NCBI GenBank assembly: GCA_910587135.1
Contig: CAJULF010000034.1
Span: 1-28,712, forward strand
DNA: 28,712 nucleotides
Direction of reading: 5' to 3'
Source: an uncultured Oscillospiraceae bacterium
Lineage (GTDB): Bacteria; Bacillota; Clostridia; Oscillospirales; Ruminococcaceae
The translations under genes were made by a program, and so were the position numbers. The notes under the pieces are model-generated. The model did not search any database and had not been told where the DNA came from. It saw only the letters and a program-made list of their open reading frames with translations. Below, one piece after another: positions 14,031 through 21,638 of the stretch; positions within the stretch are counted from its first letter, which is position 1, and each line of letters starts with the position of its first letter.

Positions 14031-16277
14031 TTACTCACAGTTTTTCATATCCTCAGTATCCAGATAATCCTCAATATACTGCTTCTTAAGCAGCTCACGC
14101 GGGATATAGTCGTTGTATTTGCCGCATATTTCGCAGTTGTCGGGAATGGGGAAGCCGTATTTGTCCGCGCCGTTTTGCTTGATATCGTTTAGCGCGGTTC
14201 TCAGTACCTCTATCCCCAAGTCTGTTGCCACCTCTATGCATACCGGGATATAGCGCGAGAGCCATATTTCGGCTTTGAAGCCCCCTTGCCGCAGCGCGTA
14301 CATCAGCGCCATGCTGCCCCTTGTGCCCGTAAACGGGAAAACCGCGTAGGAAGTTTCGGTGAGCGGCAGTATTATCCTCTCGCCGCCCGATACCGCGAGT
14401 GTCCCCGAGGCGATTTTAGCGGTATCACCCATGTCGGCGGGCTGATACGCCGCAAGACCGCCCGCGGCGCCGCGGCACATAGTGCGGATATCGTTCAGCC
14501 GTTTCCGCGCCGTTTCGTCAAGAAATCCGTACTGCTCATCGCTTTGCAGCACCTCCAGCATTTTTTTCATTACCTTGGTGTGAACGTATTCGTTGCCCGT
14601 ATCCTCCCATGAGTTGGCGGAGATACCGTTGATATGCTTTACATAGATACGCCGCTCCGTCTTGTCAAGCTCCGTGACCTCCCATGCCTGACCCGCCAGA
14701 GCGAATTGGGCGCGGGGAGGGAACGGGGTCTGAACCGTGCCTATCTCCTCCGCGTTGCAGCGCACCGAGTATTCCTGCGGAACGGTAAATACCGCCAGAA
14801 ACTCGTAGTTGTTTACCGTGGCTTCGCCCTTTTCGCCGATAAGGAGCGCGCCATCCTCGTCCCGTTCCAGGTGACCGTTCTCCAGCAAATGCCGCAGAAG
14901 CAGAAGATAATCCTCCTTGGAAATATTGCGGAATACCCCCAGCGTAAGCACCTGCCGCGCCAGTTCCCGCGGCTGCACTGAGCCGCTTGCCGCCATCACA
15001 GACATCGTCTGATGATAAAGCAGGCTGTACGGCAGCTTTGGAAGGTTCATCGGTTCTATCCACCGCTCACGCGTATATAAAAGTATCATGGCGGTGCACA
15101 TTACAAAGTCCCAGTTGATTTCCTTATAGAATACGTTCGGGGGCAGGCTCATGTCCCAGCGGAATGCAAAGCGCATTTCCGCCGCCCCGCCGCGCCTGCC
15201 TGTTCGTCCCAGCCGCTGAACCAGTCCCGACACCGTGAGCGGACAGCCTGTCTGGACTATCCTTTCCAGATGCCCAAGGTCTATCCCCAGCTCCAGCGTG
15301 ACCGTTGCGCCCGTGCATACGGGAAGCTCTCCCGATTTCATGCGCTGCTCCGCAAATTCACGCAGGGCAGGGGATATATTGGCGTGGTGCACCAGATAGC
15401 AGTCGTTTCCGTGAGCCTTTTCGGATATCTGCTTAAGGTGAGCGATATTTTCCTCCACCTCTCCCTTGCTGTTTGAGAATAGTATGCAGCGCTTTCCGCG
15501 GGTGCTTTCATAGAGATAGTTGTAGTAGTTTTGCAGCAGAACTCTGCTGTCGCTGTTGGGTATCTTCTGCTTTATCGGGAAAAATCTTACCGAAAGCCGC
15601 AAAAGCCGTCCCTTTTCCTCAGCCCGCGGAGTAACGCACTGCCGTTCGGTACTCATGCTGAGCCATTTTTCCGCGTTGGAGCAGTCCCCGAGAGTGGCTG
15701 AAAGCCCTATTCTCCTCGGGTGAAATCCTATAAGCCTTGAAAGCCGCTCCAGCAGCGACAGCAGCTGCAATCCGCGGTCGTTGTCCATAAAATAATGTAT
15801 CTCGTCGATTATCACGAACCGCAGGTCGGAAAACAACCGATAGGCGCTGCTGCTGTTGCGTATCATAAGGGATTCCAGACTTTCGGGAGTGGTCTGCATA
15901 ACGCCGCGCGGATTTTTCACAAGGCGCTTTTTCGCCGCCTGTGAGGCGTCGCCATGCCACTTGGTCACGGGGATATCCGCCTCCTCGAGAAGCTCCTCAA
16001 GCCGTATAAACTGATCGTTTATCAGCGCTTTCAGAGGTGAGAGGTACAGCACTCCCACGCTCGCCGATGGGTTCTCCCAGAGCTGCGTAAGCACGGGCAG
16101 AAACGCCGCTTCGGTCTTTCCGCTCGCCGTCCCCGAGGACAGCAGCAGATTTTGATCTGTGTCGAAAATAACCTCCGCGGCGGCTATCTGAATGCCGCGC
16201 AGTTCCTCCCATTTGTTGCGATAAATATAATCTTGAATAAACGGCGCGAGCCGATAGAAAATATTGTTTTCTCCCAC
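14031..16277 (-). CDS. Lhr-type DEAD/DEAH-box superfamily 2 helicase, BrxHI-like
   Basis: A 748-residue helicase. Motifs: Gln at 30 ahead of motif I; SGTASGKT (48-55); motif Ia YLSPLKAL; TTPES; DEIH (158-161); SATLG (193-197); ILFSNSK; TGATVTLELGIDLG; and motif VI QRLGRTGRRGG (354-364). The order and the 'PLKAL' and 'LGRTGR' forms are those of Lhr-like ATP-dependent helicases. The C-terminal half (about 380-748) has an extra helical domain and one CEIC pair near residue 710 that is not a full zinc site. Helicases of this length paired with a BrxD-type ATPase are known as BrxHI in BREX systems; that link is inference from the neighbour. The start is GTG 16277 with a weak GGTGGT site; a 32-codon ORF ends four bases upstream. 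Confidence 0.92.
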   Translation of the reverse strand: MGENNIFYRLAPFIQDYIYRNKWEELRGIQIAAAEVIFDTDQNLLLSSGTASGKTEAAFLPVLTQLWENPSASVGVLYLSPLKALINDQFIRLEELLEEADIPVTKWHGDASQAAKKRLVKNPRGVMQTTPESLESLMIRNSSSAYRLFSDLRFVIIDEIHYFMDNDRGLQLLSLLERLSRLIGFHPRRIGLSATLGDCSNAEKWLSMSTERQCVTPRAEEKGRLLRLSVRFFPIKQKIPNSDSRVLLQNYYNYLYESTRGKRCILFSNSKGEVEENIAHLKQISEKAHGNDCYLVHHANISPALREFAEQRMKSGELPVCTGATVTLELGIDLGHLERIVQTGCPLTVSGLVQRLGRTGRRGGAAEMRFAFRWDMSLPPNVFYKEINWDFVMCTAMILLYTRERWIEPMNLPKLPYSLLYHQTMSVMAASGSVQPRELARQVLTLGVFRNISKEDYLLLLRHLLENGHLERDEDGALLIGEKGEATVNNYEFLAVFTVPQEYSVRCNAEEIGTVQTPFPPRAQFALAGQAWEVTELDKTERRIYVKHINGISANSWEDTGNEYVHTKVMKKMLEVLQSDEQYGFLDETARKRLNDIRTMCRGAAGGLAAYQPADMGDTAKIASGTLAVSGGERIILPLTETSYAVFPFTGTRGSMALMYALRQGGFKAEIWLSRYIPVCIEVATDLGIEVLRTALNDIKQNGADKYGFPIPDNCEICGKYNDYIPRELLKKQYIEDYLDTEDMKNCE

Positions 16278-16281
16278 AAAA

Positions 16282-16380
16282 TCACCACCCTTTTAATGGG
16301 TAATCAATGCTTTGTAATTCCGACCATTCCTTATTCATGGCTTTTCCGTAAAATGCCGCATTTTTGACTGTATCTTTCAC
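16282..16380 (-). CDS. possible 32-residue ORF between the GNAT remnant and the helicase
   Basis: GTG 16380 overlaps the final TGA of the GNAT remnant (GTGA), and the frame ends at TGA 16284-16282, four bases before the helicase start. The product would run VKDTVKNAAFYGKAMNKEWS and end IDYPLKGW. Its composition looks coding, but I do not recognise it and the ribosome site (AGGGAT) is weak. It may be a real small gene giving translational coupling to the helicase, or the remains of a longer gene. Confidence 0.35.
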   Translation of the reverse strand: MKDTVKNAAFYGKAMNKEWSELQSIDYPLKGW

Positions 16381-16829
16381 AAATCCCTGTAAAGAACCCT
16401 GCTGTCCTCGCCCCAGCAGTCGATACGGTTTTCAAGATAGGTGAAGCCGTATTTTTCGTACAGACCCACATGGTCGGTGGCTATTCACAGCTTACGATAT
16501 CCGTTTTCCCGCGCTGTCGCGGCGCAGTTATCTATCAGCTTTTGCGAGCAGCGATTCCCGCGGTATTCGGGAAAGGTATACACAAAGCCTATCCACGGGA
16601 AAAGAGCGTCGTCGGTAATGCAGTCTTTACGCGTCATTGTCACAAATGACATGAGCTTTGCGCCGTCAGTTAGCAGATATAATCCGCCCTCGCCGAGAGT
16701 TTCGTGAAAAGTCCATTTTGTCAGCAGTTCAACAAGAAATCCCGCCGCGCTCCAGTCGCTTTTTTGTATCTCGGTGATCCAGTGAGACTGTACGGTTTTA
16801 TCTTCGCTGAAAAAATCTTTTATTTCCAT
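16377..16829 (-). pseudogene. GNAT-family N-acetyltransferase interrupted by an in-frame TGA
   Basis: ATG 16829 has AGGAG ten bases upstream. The frame encodes a GNAT protein: WIGFVYTFPEYRGNRCSQKL is the acetyl-CoA-binding region (a modified R/Q-x-x-G-x-G/A loop). At codon 115 there is TGA (16487-16485). The same frame then continues IATDHVGLYEKYGFTYLENR, the normal GNAT C-terminus, to a second TGA at 16377. A Trp or Tyr codon is usual at the interruption, so a single-base change explains it. Neighbouring genes use TGA as an ordinary stop, so recoding is unlikely. Total length would be 150 residues, normal for the family. It lies between the ATPase and helicase genes. Confidence 0.85.
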
Positions 16830-16891
16830 AAATCGGTGCTCCTAACCAATATGTTTAATCCTGACAAGAACATGCCTTACTTCGCTGCTTA

Positions 16892-16942
16892 AAATGCGCA
16901 CCACATAAACAGCGTTCGCCGTTAACAGAAAGGTGCGCATTT
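16892..16942. other. perfect 11-bp inverted repeat
   Basis: AAATGCGCACC (16892-16902) and GGTGCGCATTT (16932-16942) with a 29-base loop. On the minus strand the stem ends in TTTT, so a weak terminator ahead of the GNAT remnant is possible. Confidence 0.5.
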
Positions 16943-16953
16943 ATTAAGGCAAC

Positions 16954-17095
16954 ATCGCACAATCTTTGTGCAGTCAGACTGTATATAAAGGTTGACCTAA
17001 GGCTAATTATTTAAATAAATTTCAAAATTTCATGCGCCGACATTGCGTTGTCAATAGGCTTTTTATACAGGCTGACCGCACAATCTTTGTGCGGT
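16954..17095. mobile_element. palindrome-flanked repeat element, copy C (internally deleted)
   Basis: Core 16975-17074 (100 bp). Both ends are present (CAGACTGTATATAAAGG; GCGCCGACATTGC at 17034-17046; TTTTTATACAGGCTG), but the two inner hairpins are gone. The deletion joins the AAATTT tracts that bound them in the full copies. Flanks are 21 bp each: 16954-16974 and 17075-17095, built on CCGCACAATCTTTGTGCGG, with two differences. The left flank is preceded by TTAAGGCAAC and the right followed by GATGCCCTAA, so the target was the centre of a longer palindrome of the type seen at 36-55. The element ends 12 bases past the BrxD-like stop codon. Confidence 0.75.
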
Positions 17096-17107
17096 GATGC
17101 CCTAAAA

Positions 17108-18412
17108 CTATAGCTCAAAATCCTCGAACCCGTCTGCATTATCTGAATTTTCACCCTCGGCAAACCGGAAATCCTCGCCCATAAGCTCCGCTATCGTCTT
17201 GTCGGGATTTTGCACCGCGATATTCAGCAGCTCTATATAATCCCTTATCATCTCGCGGGGAGTGATGTTAGTCTGCGCCCCGACGCGCTCAAACTCAGCT
17301 TTTACGAAAAATATTCTGTCCTCCAGAGTTATTTTCGGCTCATAATTATACAGCCCCGCGTGTATCTCCGTCAGCTTTTCGGTCAGAACCGTAAGCTCCT
17401 CATAGGTCAGCGGCTGAAGCCTGATTATCGGCGCGAGCATATCATGTGTTTCGTCCGTAGCGAAGCGCCCGCGTTCCAGACGGCTGCGGAGAGCCTCATA
17501 ACTGAATATTCCGCGGCGGGTATCCTCCACGCACTGCGGCGTGCCGCCCATGATTATACCAAGATGGGAAGCCTTGCCCTGCATTACGTCGTTGTACATC
17601 ATCAGTATTTTTTCATAGTTGTATTGCCGCGTCACGGAGTGGGGTATTTTCATGATATTAAGCAGCTCGTCTATCATTATCACAAGCCCTTTGTATCCCG
17701 CGCTCACAAGGAACGCGGTAAGCAGCTTGATATAATCGTACCAGTTGTCGTCGGACACGATAACATTTACGCCAAGCGCCTGCTTTGCCTCGGTTTTGGT
17801 GGAGTATTCCCCGCGCAGCCAGCGGATAACGCAGCTCATTTTTTCGTCGTTTCCGTCACGGAAGGCTCTGTAATAGGTGTTTATCACCGCGGCGAAGTCA
17901 AACCCGTGAACCATATCCTCCAGTCCGCAGATCTTCGTGTATATTTTCTTTTCCACTCCCGCGTCAAAGAACGGGCTGTCCGGGGACATGCCTTCCTCTA
18001 TAAGCTCCGTCATAACGCCGTTTATCCACTTTTCCATTATCAGCGGCAAAGCGCCGCCGTCCGGTTTTACTTTTACCGAGAGGTTATGCATAAGCTCCCG
18101 ATAAGTTGCCAGTCCCTGCCCCTTGGTACCCATAAGCCGCCTTTCGGGTGACAGGTCCGCGTCGGCTGCAGCAAATCCTCTGTCCATAACATGCTGGCGC
18201 AGGGTCTGGAGCAGAAAGCTCTTGCCGCTGCCGAATCTGCCTACAATAAATCTGAAAAACGCTCCGCCTTCCTGTGCGATATCTACATCATGCAGAAGCG
18301 CGTTTATTTCCGCGGTTCTGCCCACGGCTATATATCCCAGTCCCGTCCTCGGAACAACGCCGCCCTTAAGCGCGTTGATAAGTCCTGAGGCTATCCTCTT
18401 AGGTACCTGCAT
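17108..18412 (-). CDS. BrxD-like P-loop ATPase (DUF2791 / BREX ATP-binding family)
   Basis: A 434-residue cytosolic ATPase. Walker A is GRFGSGKSF (58-66), after a typical N-terminal 'VPKRIASGLINALKGGVVP' and 'GRTAEI' stretch. Walker B is LVIMIDELLNI (243-253). The later block GGTPQCVEDTRRGIFSYEAL (about 300-320) and an Arg-rich segment after it match the BrxC/BrxD-type family. In type 2-like BREX phage-defence systems BrxD works with an Lhr-like helicase; relatives also occur next to TerB-N proteins. Here the helicase is downstream on the same strand, but no methyltransferase, PglZ or TerB protein is visible. ATG 18412 follows AGGAGGG. The acidic tail (ENSDNADGFEDFEL) is Phe-ended. Family call good; biological role inferred. 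Confidence 0.75.
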   Translation of the reverse strand: MQVPKRIASGLINALKGGVVPRTGLGYIAVGRTAEINALLHDVDIAQEGGAFFRFIVGRFGSGKSFLLQTLRQHVMDRGFAAADADLSPERRLMGTKGQGLATYRELMHNLSVKVKPDGGALPLIMEKWINGVMTELIEEGMSPDSPFFDAGVEKKIYTKICGLEDMVHGFDFAAVINTYYRAFRDGNDEKMSCVIRWLRGEYSTKTEAKQALGVNVIVSDDNWYDYIKLLTAFLVSAGYKGLVIMIDELLNIMKIPHSVTRQYNYEKILMMYNDVMQGKASHLGIIMGGTPQCVEDTRRGIFSYEALRSRLERGRFATDETHDMLAPIIRLQPLTYEELTVLTEKLTEIHAGLYNYEPKITLEDRIFFVKAEFERVGAQTNITPREMIRDYIELLNIAVQNPDKTIAELMGEDFRFAEGENSDNADGFEDFEL

Positions 18413-18493
18413 AAGCCCTCCTTTTATGAATAAAGTTCAAAATTTCCGCGGTTTTTGCGCAAAACCTTGCGGATTATTGAAATCACTTGCGCA
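18413..18493. other. short upstream region of the BrxD-like gene
   Basis: It contains the palindrome GGTTTTTGCGCAAAACC near 18450-18466. I see no convincing -35/-10 pair for the minus-strand gene; its promoter may lie inside element D. Confidence 0.3.
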
Positions 18494-18855
18494 GATTATG
18501 CATGCATAATTCCAGCTTGTAGAAAAAGCCCATTAACAACGTAATGTCGGCGCATTAAATTTCAAAAAGTCGCAGAGTTTTACGCAACGATAATGTGGTT
18601 GGCTAAAGCATTATGTCGAAGTTTGCGTAAAACTGCGTTTGCGAACGCTGACGCGCGCGGTTTCCGCTAAGCATGCCAAGTTTTGTGCAACATTGAGGTT
18701 TTGCCATATAGCAATTTGTTACAATTTTCGCAAAACTTCCGGTACAAAGTGAAACGGAGTATGCTTAGCGGAAATTTTGAAATTTTTTAAATAATCCAAT
18801 TTAGGTCAACCTTTATATTCGATTATGCGATGCATAATTCTTTTTCTACAAGCTA
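18494..18855. mobile_element. palindrome-flanked repeat element, copy D (enlarged, composite)
   Basis: Reverse orientation. Core 18513-18820 (308 bp), enlarged by two long imperfect hairpins. One is at about 18571-18637 (TTTTACGCAA paired with TTGCGTAAAA). The other is bounded by CCGCTAAGCAT (18664-18674) and ATGCTTAGCGG (18761-18771). The block GTAATGTCGGCGC at 18541-18553 is the family signature with one change. Flanks: 18494-18512 and 18821-18840, both with ATTATGC and GCATAATTC (the right has one extra G). After the right flank comes TTTTTCTACAAGCT (to 18854), the inverse of the left end AGCTTGTAGAAAAAG, so a fragment of a second, inverted copy follows. Confidence 0.7.
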
Positions 18856-18937
18856 ATATTTTAATTATAACATATATTTTTGTTTTTTTCAATGCTTTTT
18901 GCGGTTTTTAAAGGTGGAAGCTCCCTACCTTAGGTTG

Positions 18938-18971
18938 AAATAAAAATCGCTCCCGAGAAAATCGGAAGCGA
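18938..18971 (-). terminator. rho-independent terminator of the CarD-like gene
   Basis: On the minus strand TCGCTTCCGA pairs with TCGGGAGCGA (one mismatch, five-base loop) and is followed by TTTTTATTT. It lies 27 bases after the CarD-like stop. Confidence 0.85.
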
Positions 18972-18998
18972 CAACTGCTTTGATTTTAATATCATGGC

Positions 18999-19502
18999 TC
19001 AAGCTTCGCCAAGCCGCTCCTTTATAAATTCGCCGACTTTATTCTCCTCTATTCCGAGGACATAGCCGAATTCGCGGTTTATAAGCGTTTCCGCGGCTTT
19101 CATTGCACGTTCGTCCGCTGCGAGGAGCTTTTTCCCCTGTGCGCTGCGCTTTTCCTTTTCGGAATGCAGTGAGCGCGTCATGCCGATGATTTTTGAATAA
19201 TTGCTGCCGGAAAGTATCTCATTCTGGCGCGCTTTTCGTTCGTTTCCATCGTCACACCATTCCGCTTCCGCATTTCTCATTCCGTCAATAAGACCCAGCA
19301 CCTGTTCTTTGGTCAGCAGCTCGCGAAGCTTGTCTTCAGCACAGTCCAGCGGCACATAATAGGTCGATCCCGCGGAGTTTATCGGGCATAAAATACAATA
19401 TTCGCGTTGGTTTACCCCGTCAAGGCATCTGGACTCCACACCCATTATCCGGCATATTTCCGATGAGCGATAAACAACGCACTTTCCCTCTCTGAACTGC
19501 AT
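18999..19502 (-). CDS. CarD/CdnL-family transcription regulator
   Basis: A 167-residue protein. The N-terminal segment (F.EGKCVVYRSSEICRIMGV, then CILCPINSAGSTYYVPLD) is the Tudor-like RNA-polymerase-binding domain of the CarD_TRCF family: G..VVY near the start and a YYVPL strand about 45 residues later. The remaining about 110 residues are helical, as expected. CarD/CdnL proteins bind the RNA polymerase beta subunit and stabilise open complexes at promoters. ATG 19502 follows GGAGGA. It has its own promoter (19606-19578) and terminator, so it is a single-gene unit. It is not linked by operon to the ABC exporter or the BrxD-like gene. Confidence 0.85.
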   Translation of the reverse strand: MQFREGKCVVYRSSEICRIMGVESRCLDGVNQREYCILCPINSAGSTYYVPLDCAEDKLRELLTKEQVLGLIDGMRNAEAEWCDDGNERKARQNEILSGSNYSKIIGMTRSLHSEKEKRSAQGKKLLAADERAMKAAETLINREFGYVLGIEENKVGEFIKERLGEA

Positions 19503-19577
19503 AATTCCTCCGTTTCTGCATCTCGCCGCCGATTCAAAATTCGTCGGCTTTCATCGGGCGATATTCCCCTAACTATA

Positions 19578-19606
19578 ATTATATCACATAATCATAGCAA
19601 ATGCAA
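19578..19606 (-). promoter_or_regulatory. promoter of the CarD-like gene
   Basis: Minus strand TTGCAT (19606-19601), 17 bases, TATAAT (19583-19578) preceded by TGA. The leader is about 70 bases. Confidence 0.75.
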
Positions 19607-19623
19607 AGGCAAAACTATACAAT

Positions 19624-19785
19624 TTATCTCGGCTTTTTTTGTGCAGTTTTTAGCGTATCATTTAAAGAATTTCCCACACCGCGGTAACTTTCATAGCGAG
19701 GTGTCGCAGTATGGGAAATCATACGTGAACAGTCAGTCGGTGTACGCTTTCCGCGGCTTTGACTTCCTGTTTTGGCAAGATTCAT
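19624..19785 (-). other. open frame of 53 codons, unrecognised; hairpin inside
   Basis: In the gap 19503-19880 the minus strand is open from just after a TAG near 19863 to TAA 19624. ATG 19785 gives 53 codons (MNLAKTGSQSRGKRTPTDCS at the start), without a visible ribosome site. The DNA also holds an imperfect hairpin, ATTTCCCACACCGCGG (19669-19684) with CGCAGTATGGGAAAT (19705-19719). I cannot tell a small gene or gene remnant from a structured RNA. The rest of the gap holds the CarD promoter and nothing else I can name. Confidence 0.25.
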
Positions 19786-19880
19786 GTCAATTGTTTGAGA
19801 TATCGGATCAGCATCAGGTTGGAAATCTTTGTCAGTTTGACTGCCGCTCCATAGCTATAAACTGTTACAAACAGGGATTA

Positions 19881-21638
19881 TTATACACTTGCCTGCCTGC
19901 TGTTTATAAGCTCCGCGTAAAATCCCTGTTTTTCCATAAGTTCCGTGTGAGTGCCCTGCTCCACAATGCTTCCCGATCTCATGACAAGAATGCAGTCCGC
20001 TTCGCGGATAGTGGACAGGCGGTGCGCCACGACAAAGCTGGTGCGTCCCTCCATCATCTTGTCAAAGGCGTTCTGGATACGCATTTCCGTGCGGGTGTCT
20101 ATGCTGGAGGTAGCCTCGTCGAGTATCAGCATGGGCGGAAGCGACAGCATGACGCGCGCTATGCTGAGCAGCTGCTTTTGTCCCTGTGACAGATCGCCGC
20201 CATCGGTGATGACCGTGTCGTAGCCCTGAGGAAGACGCTTTATGAAGCTGTGGGCGTGAGCCGCCTTTGCGGCGGCGGTGATCTCTTCGAGTGTAGCGTC
20301 GGGTTTTCCGTAAGCAATATTATCGCGCACCGTTCCGCGGAATATCCATGTTTCCTGCAATACTATACCGAAGCTGCCGCGAAGCGAGTTGCGCGTGATT
20401 GAAGTCACAGGCTCTCCGCTGACGCGAATCTCGCCCGAAACAACATCGTAGAAGCGCATGAGCAGATTAATAAGCGTGGTTTTCCCGCAGCCCGTGGGAC
20501 CCACGATCGCGATATGCTGACCGCTTTTCACCGAAAGATTCAGATTCTCGATAAGCGGTTTCTGAGGAAGATAGGAGAAGCACACATTGTCCAGCTCCAC
20601 TCTGCCGTTGCAGTGCTCCAGAACACGGTTTCCTTCATCGGATATTTCGTCCGGCTCATCTATCAGAGCAAACAGTCTTGCTGCGGAGGCAAGAGCACTC
20701 TGAAGCTCGGTTACCACTCCCGATATTTCGTTGAAAGGCTTGGTGTACTGGTTGGCGTACTGTAAAAAGCAGGAAAGGTCGCCCACCGTGAATGCAATGT
20801 TGCCCGAGCCGATATCTCCCGCTACCTTAAGCGCGCCGAATACTCCCACTCCCGCATATACCAGCGAGTTTACGAACCGCGTGCAGGGGTTTGTGAGGGC
20901 GGAGTAAAACTGTGCGCGCCGCCCGCAGATGTTAAGACGCTCGTTTATCTCCCCGAATTGCTTTTCGGTAAGCTGCTCGAAGCCGAAAGCCTTCACCAAC
21001 CGCTGTCCGCCGATATGCTCGTCGATATATCCCGTAAGCTCGCCCTTTATTGAGGACTGCTCCTTGAATTTATTGAAGCAGAGCTTTGAAATGACAGCCG
21101 CAACCGCAAAGGACAGCGGTGTTATAAATACCACTACAAGCGCTATCTGCCAGTTCAGCGATACCATGAAGCACAGTGTTCCTATTATGGTGACTACTCC
21201 CGTAAAAAGCTGCTGAAAGCCCTGAAGCAGTCCCTCGGAGATAGCGTCCACATCGTTTACTATGCGGCTTATGATATCGCCGTGGGAATTTACGTCGATA
21301 TACGACAGCGGCAGCTTTTGCAGGTGGGTAAACGCGTCCCTGCGAAGCGCCTTGACGGTGGTGTGGGTAATCTTGTTAGTTGCGAAGTACATCAGCCATT
21401 GACACAGCGCGACGGGTGGGATTATCGCGGCTATCGCGATAAGAATGGGGGTCATCGATTCAAAATCCACCCCGCTGTCGGTAATGCAGTCAACGGCGTT
21501 TCCTATCAGTACGGTGGTGTACAGCGATAGCAATACGCTTGCCGCGGCGCAGATAATTGTTACGGCCACCAGCCCCATCTGCGGTTTTACATATTTAAGA
21601 ATGCGCAGCAGAGCGCCCTTTTTGTTGGAGTTGTTCAT
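19881..21638 (-). CDS. ABC exporter half-transporter, canonical-site subunit
   Basis: A 585-residue fused membrane/ATPase subunit. Six-helix exporter membrane domain (about 20-310), then an ATPase domain: GPTGCGKT (380-387), LSQGQ signature (483-487), LILDEAT (504-510, catalytic Glu508) and VVAHR (His539). It pairs with the upstream subunit as a heterodimeric exporter of the BmrCD / TM287-288 type, exporting drugs, peptides or lipids; the substrate is unknown. ATG 21638 overlaps the upstream stop (ATGA) and has AGGAGG inside the upstream gene, so the two are translationally coupled. A longer frame to 21704 is only overlap. Its signature (LSQGQ, not LSGGQ) would complete the degenerate site of its partner. 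Confidence 0.93.
   Translation of the reverse strand: MNNSNKKGALLRILKYVKPQMGLVAVTIICAAASVLLSLYTTVLIGNAVDCITDSGVDFESMTPILIAIAAIIPPVALCQWLMYFATNKITHTTVKALRRDAFTHLQKLPLSYIDVNSHGDIISRIVNDVDAISEGLLQGFQQLFTGVVTIIGTLCFMVSLNWQIALVVVFITPLSFAVAAVISKLCFNKFKEQSSIKGELTGYIDEHIGGQRLVKAFGFEQLTEKQFGEINERLNICGRRAQFYSALTNPCTRFVNSLVYAGVGVFGALKVAGDIGSGNIAFTVGDLSCFLQYANQYTKPFNEISGVVTELQSALASAARLFALIDEPDEISDEGNRVLEHCNGRVELDNVCFSYLPQKPLIENLNLSVKSGQHIAIVGPTGCGKTTLINLLMRFYDVVSGEIRVSGEPVTSITRNSLRGSFGIVLQETWIFRGTVRDNIAYGKPDATLEEITAAAKAAHAHSFIKRLPQGYDTVITDGGDLSQGQKQLLSIARVMLSLPPMLILDEATSSIDTRTEMRIQNAFDKMMEGRTSFVVAHRLSTIREADCILVMRSGSIVEQGTHTELMEKQGFYAELINSRQASV

Noticed and set aside
16485..16487. Recoding of TGA as tryptophan or selenocysteine in the GNAT gene
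   Set aside because: TGA ends several intact neighbours (for example the vWA, GGDEF and cca genes), and no SECIS-like need is known for GNAT proteins; a nonsense mutation is simpler.
14031..18412. A complete BREX system
   Set aside because: Only a BrxD-like ATPase and an Lhr-like helicase are present. No PglX methyltransferase, PglZ, PglW or BrxC-size ATPase occurs in this window.
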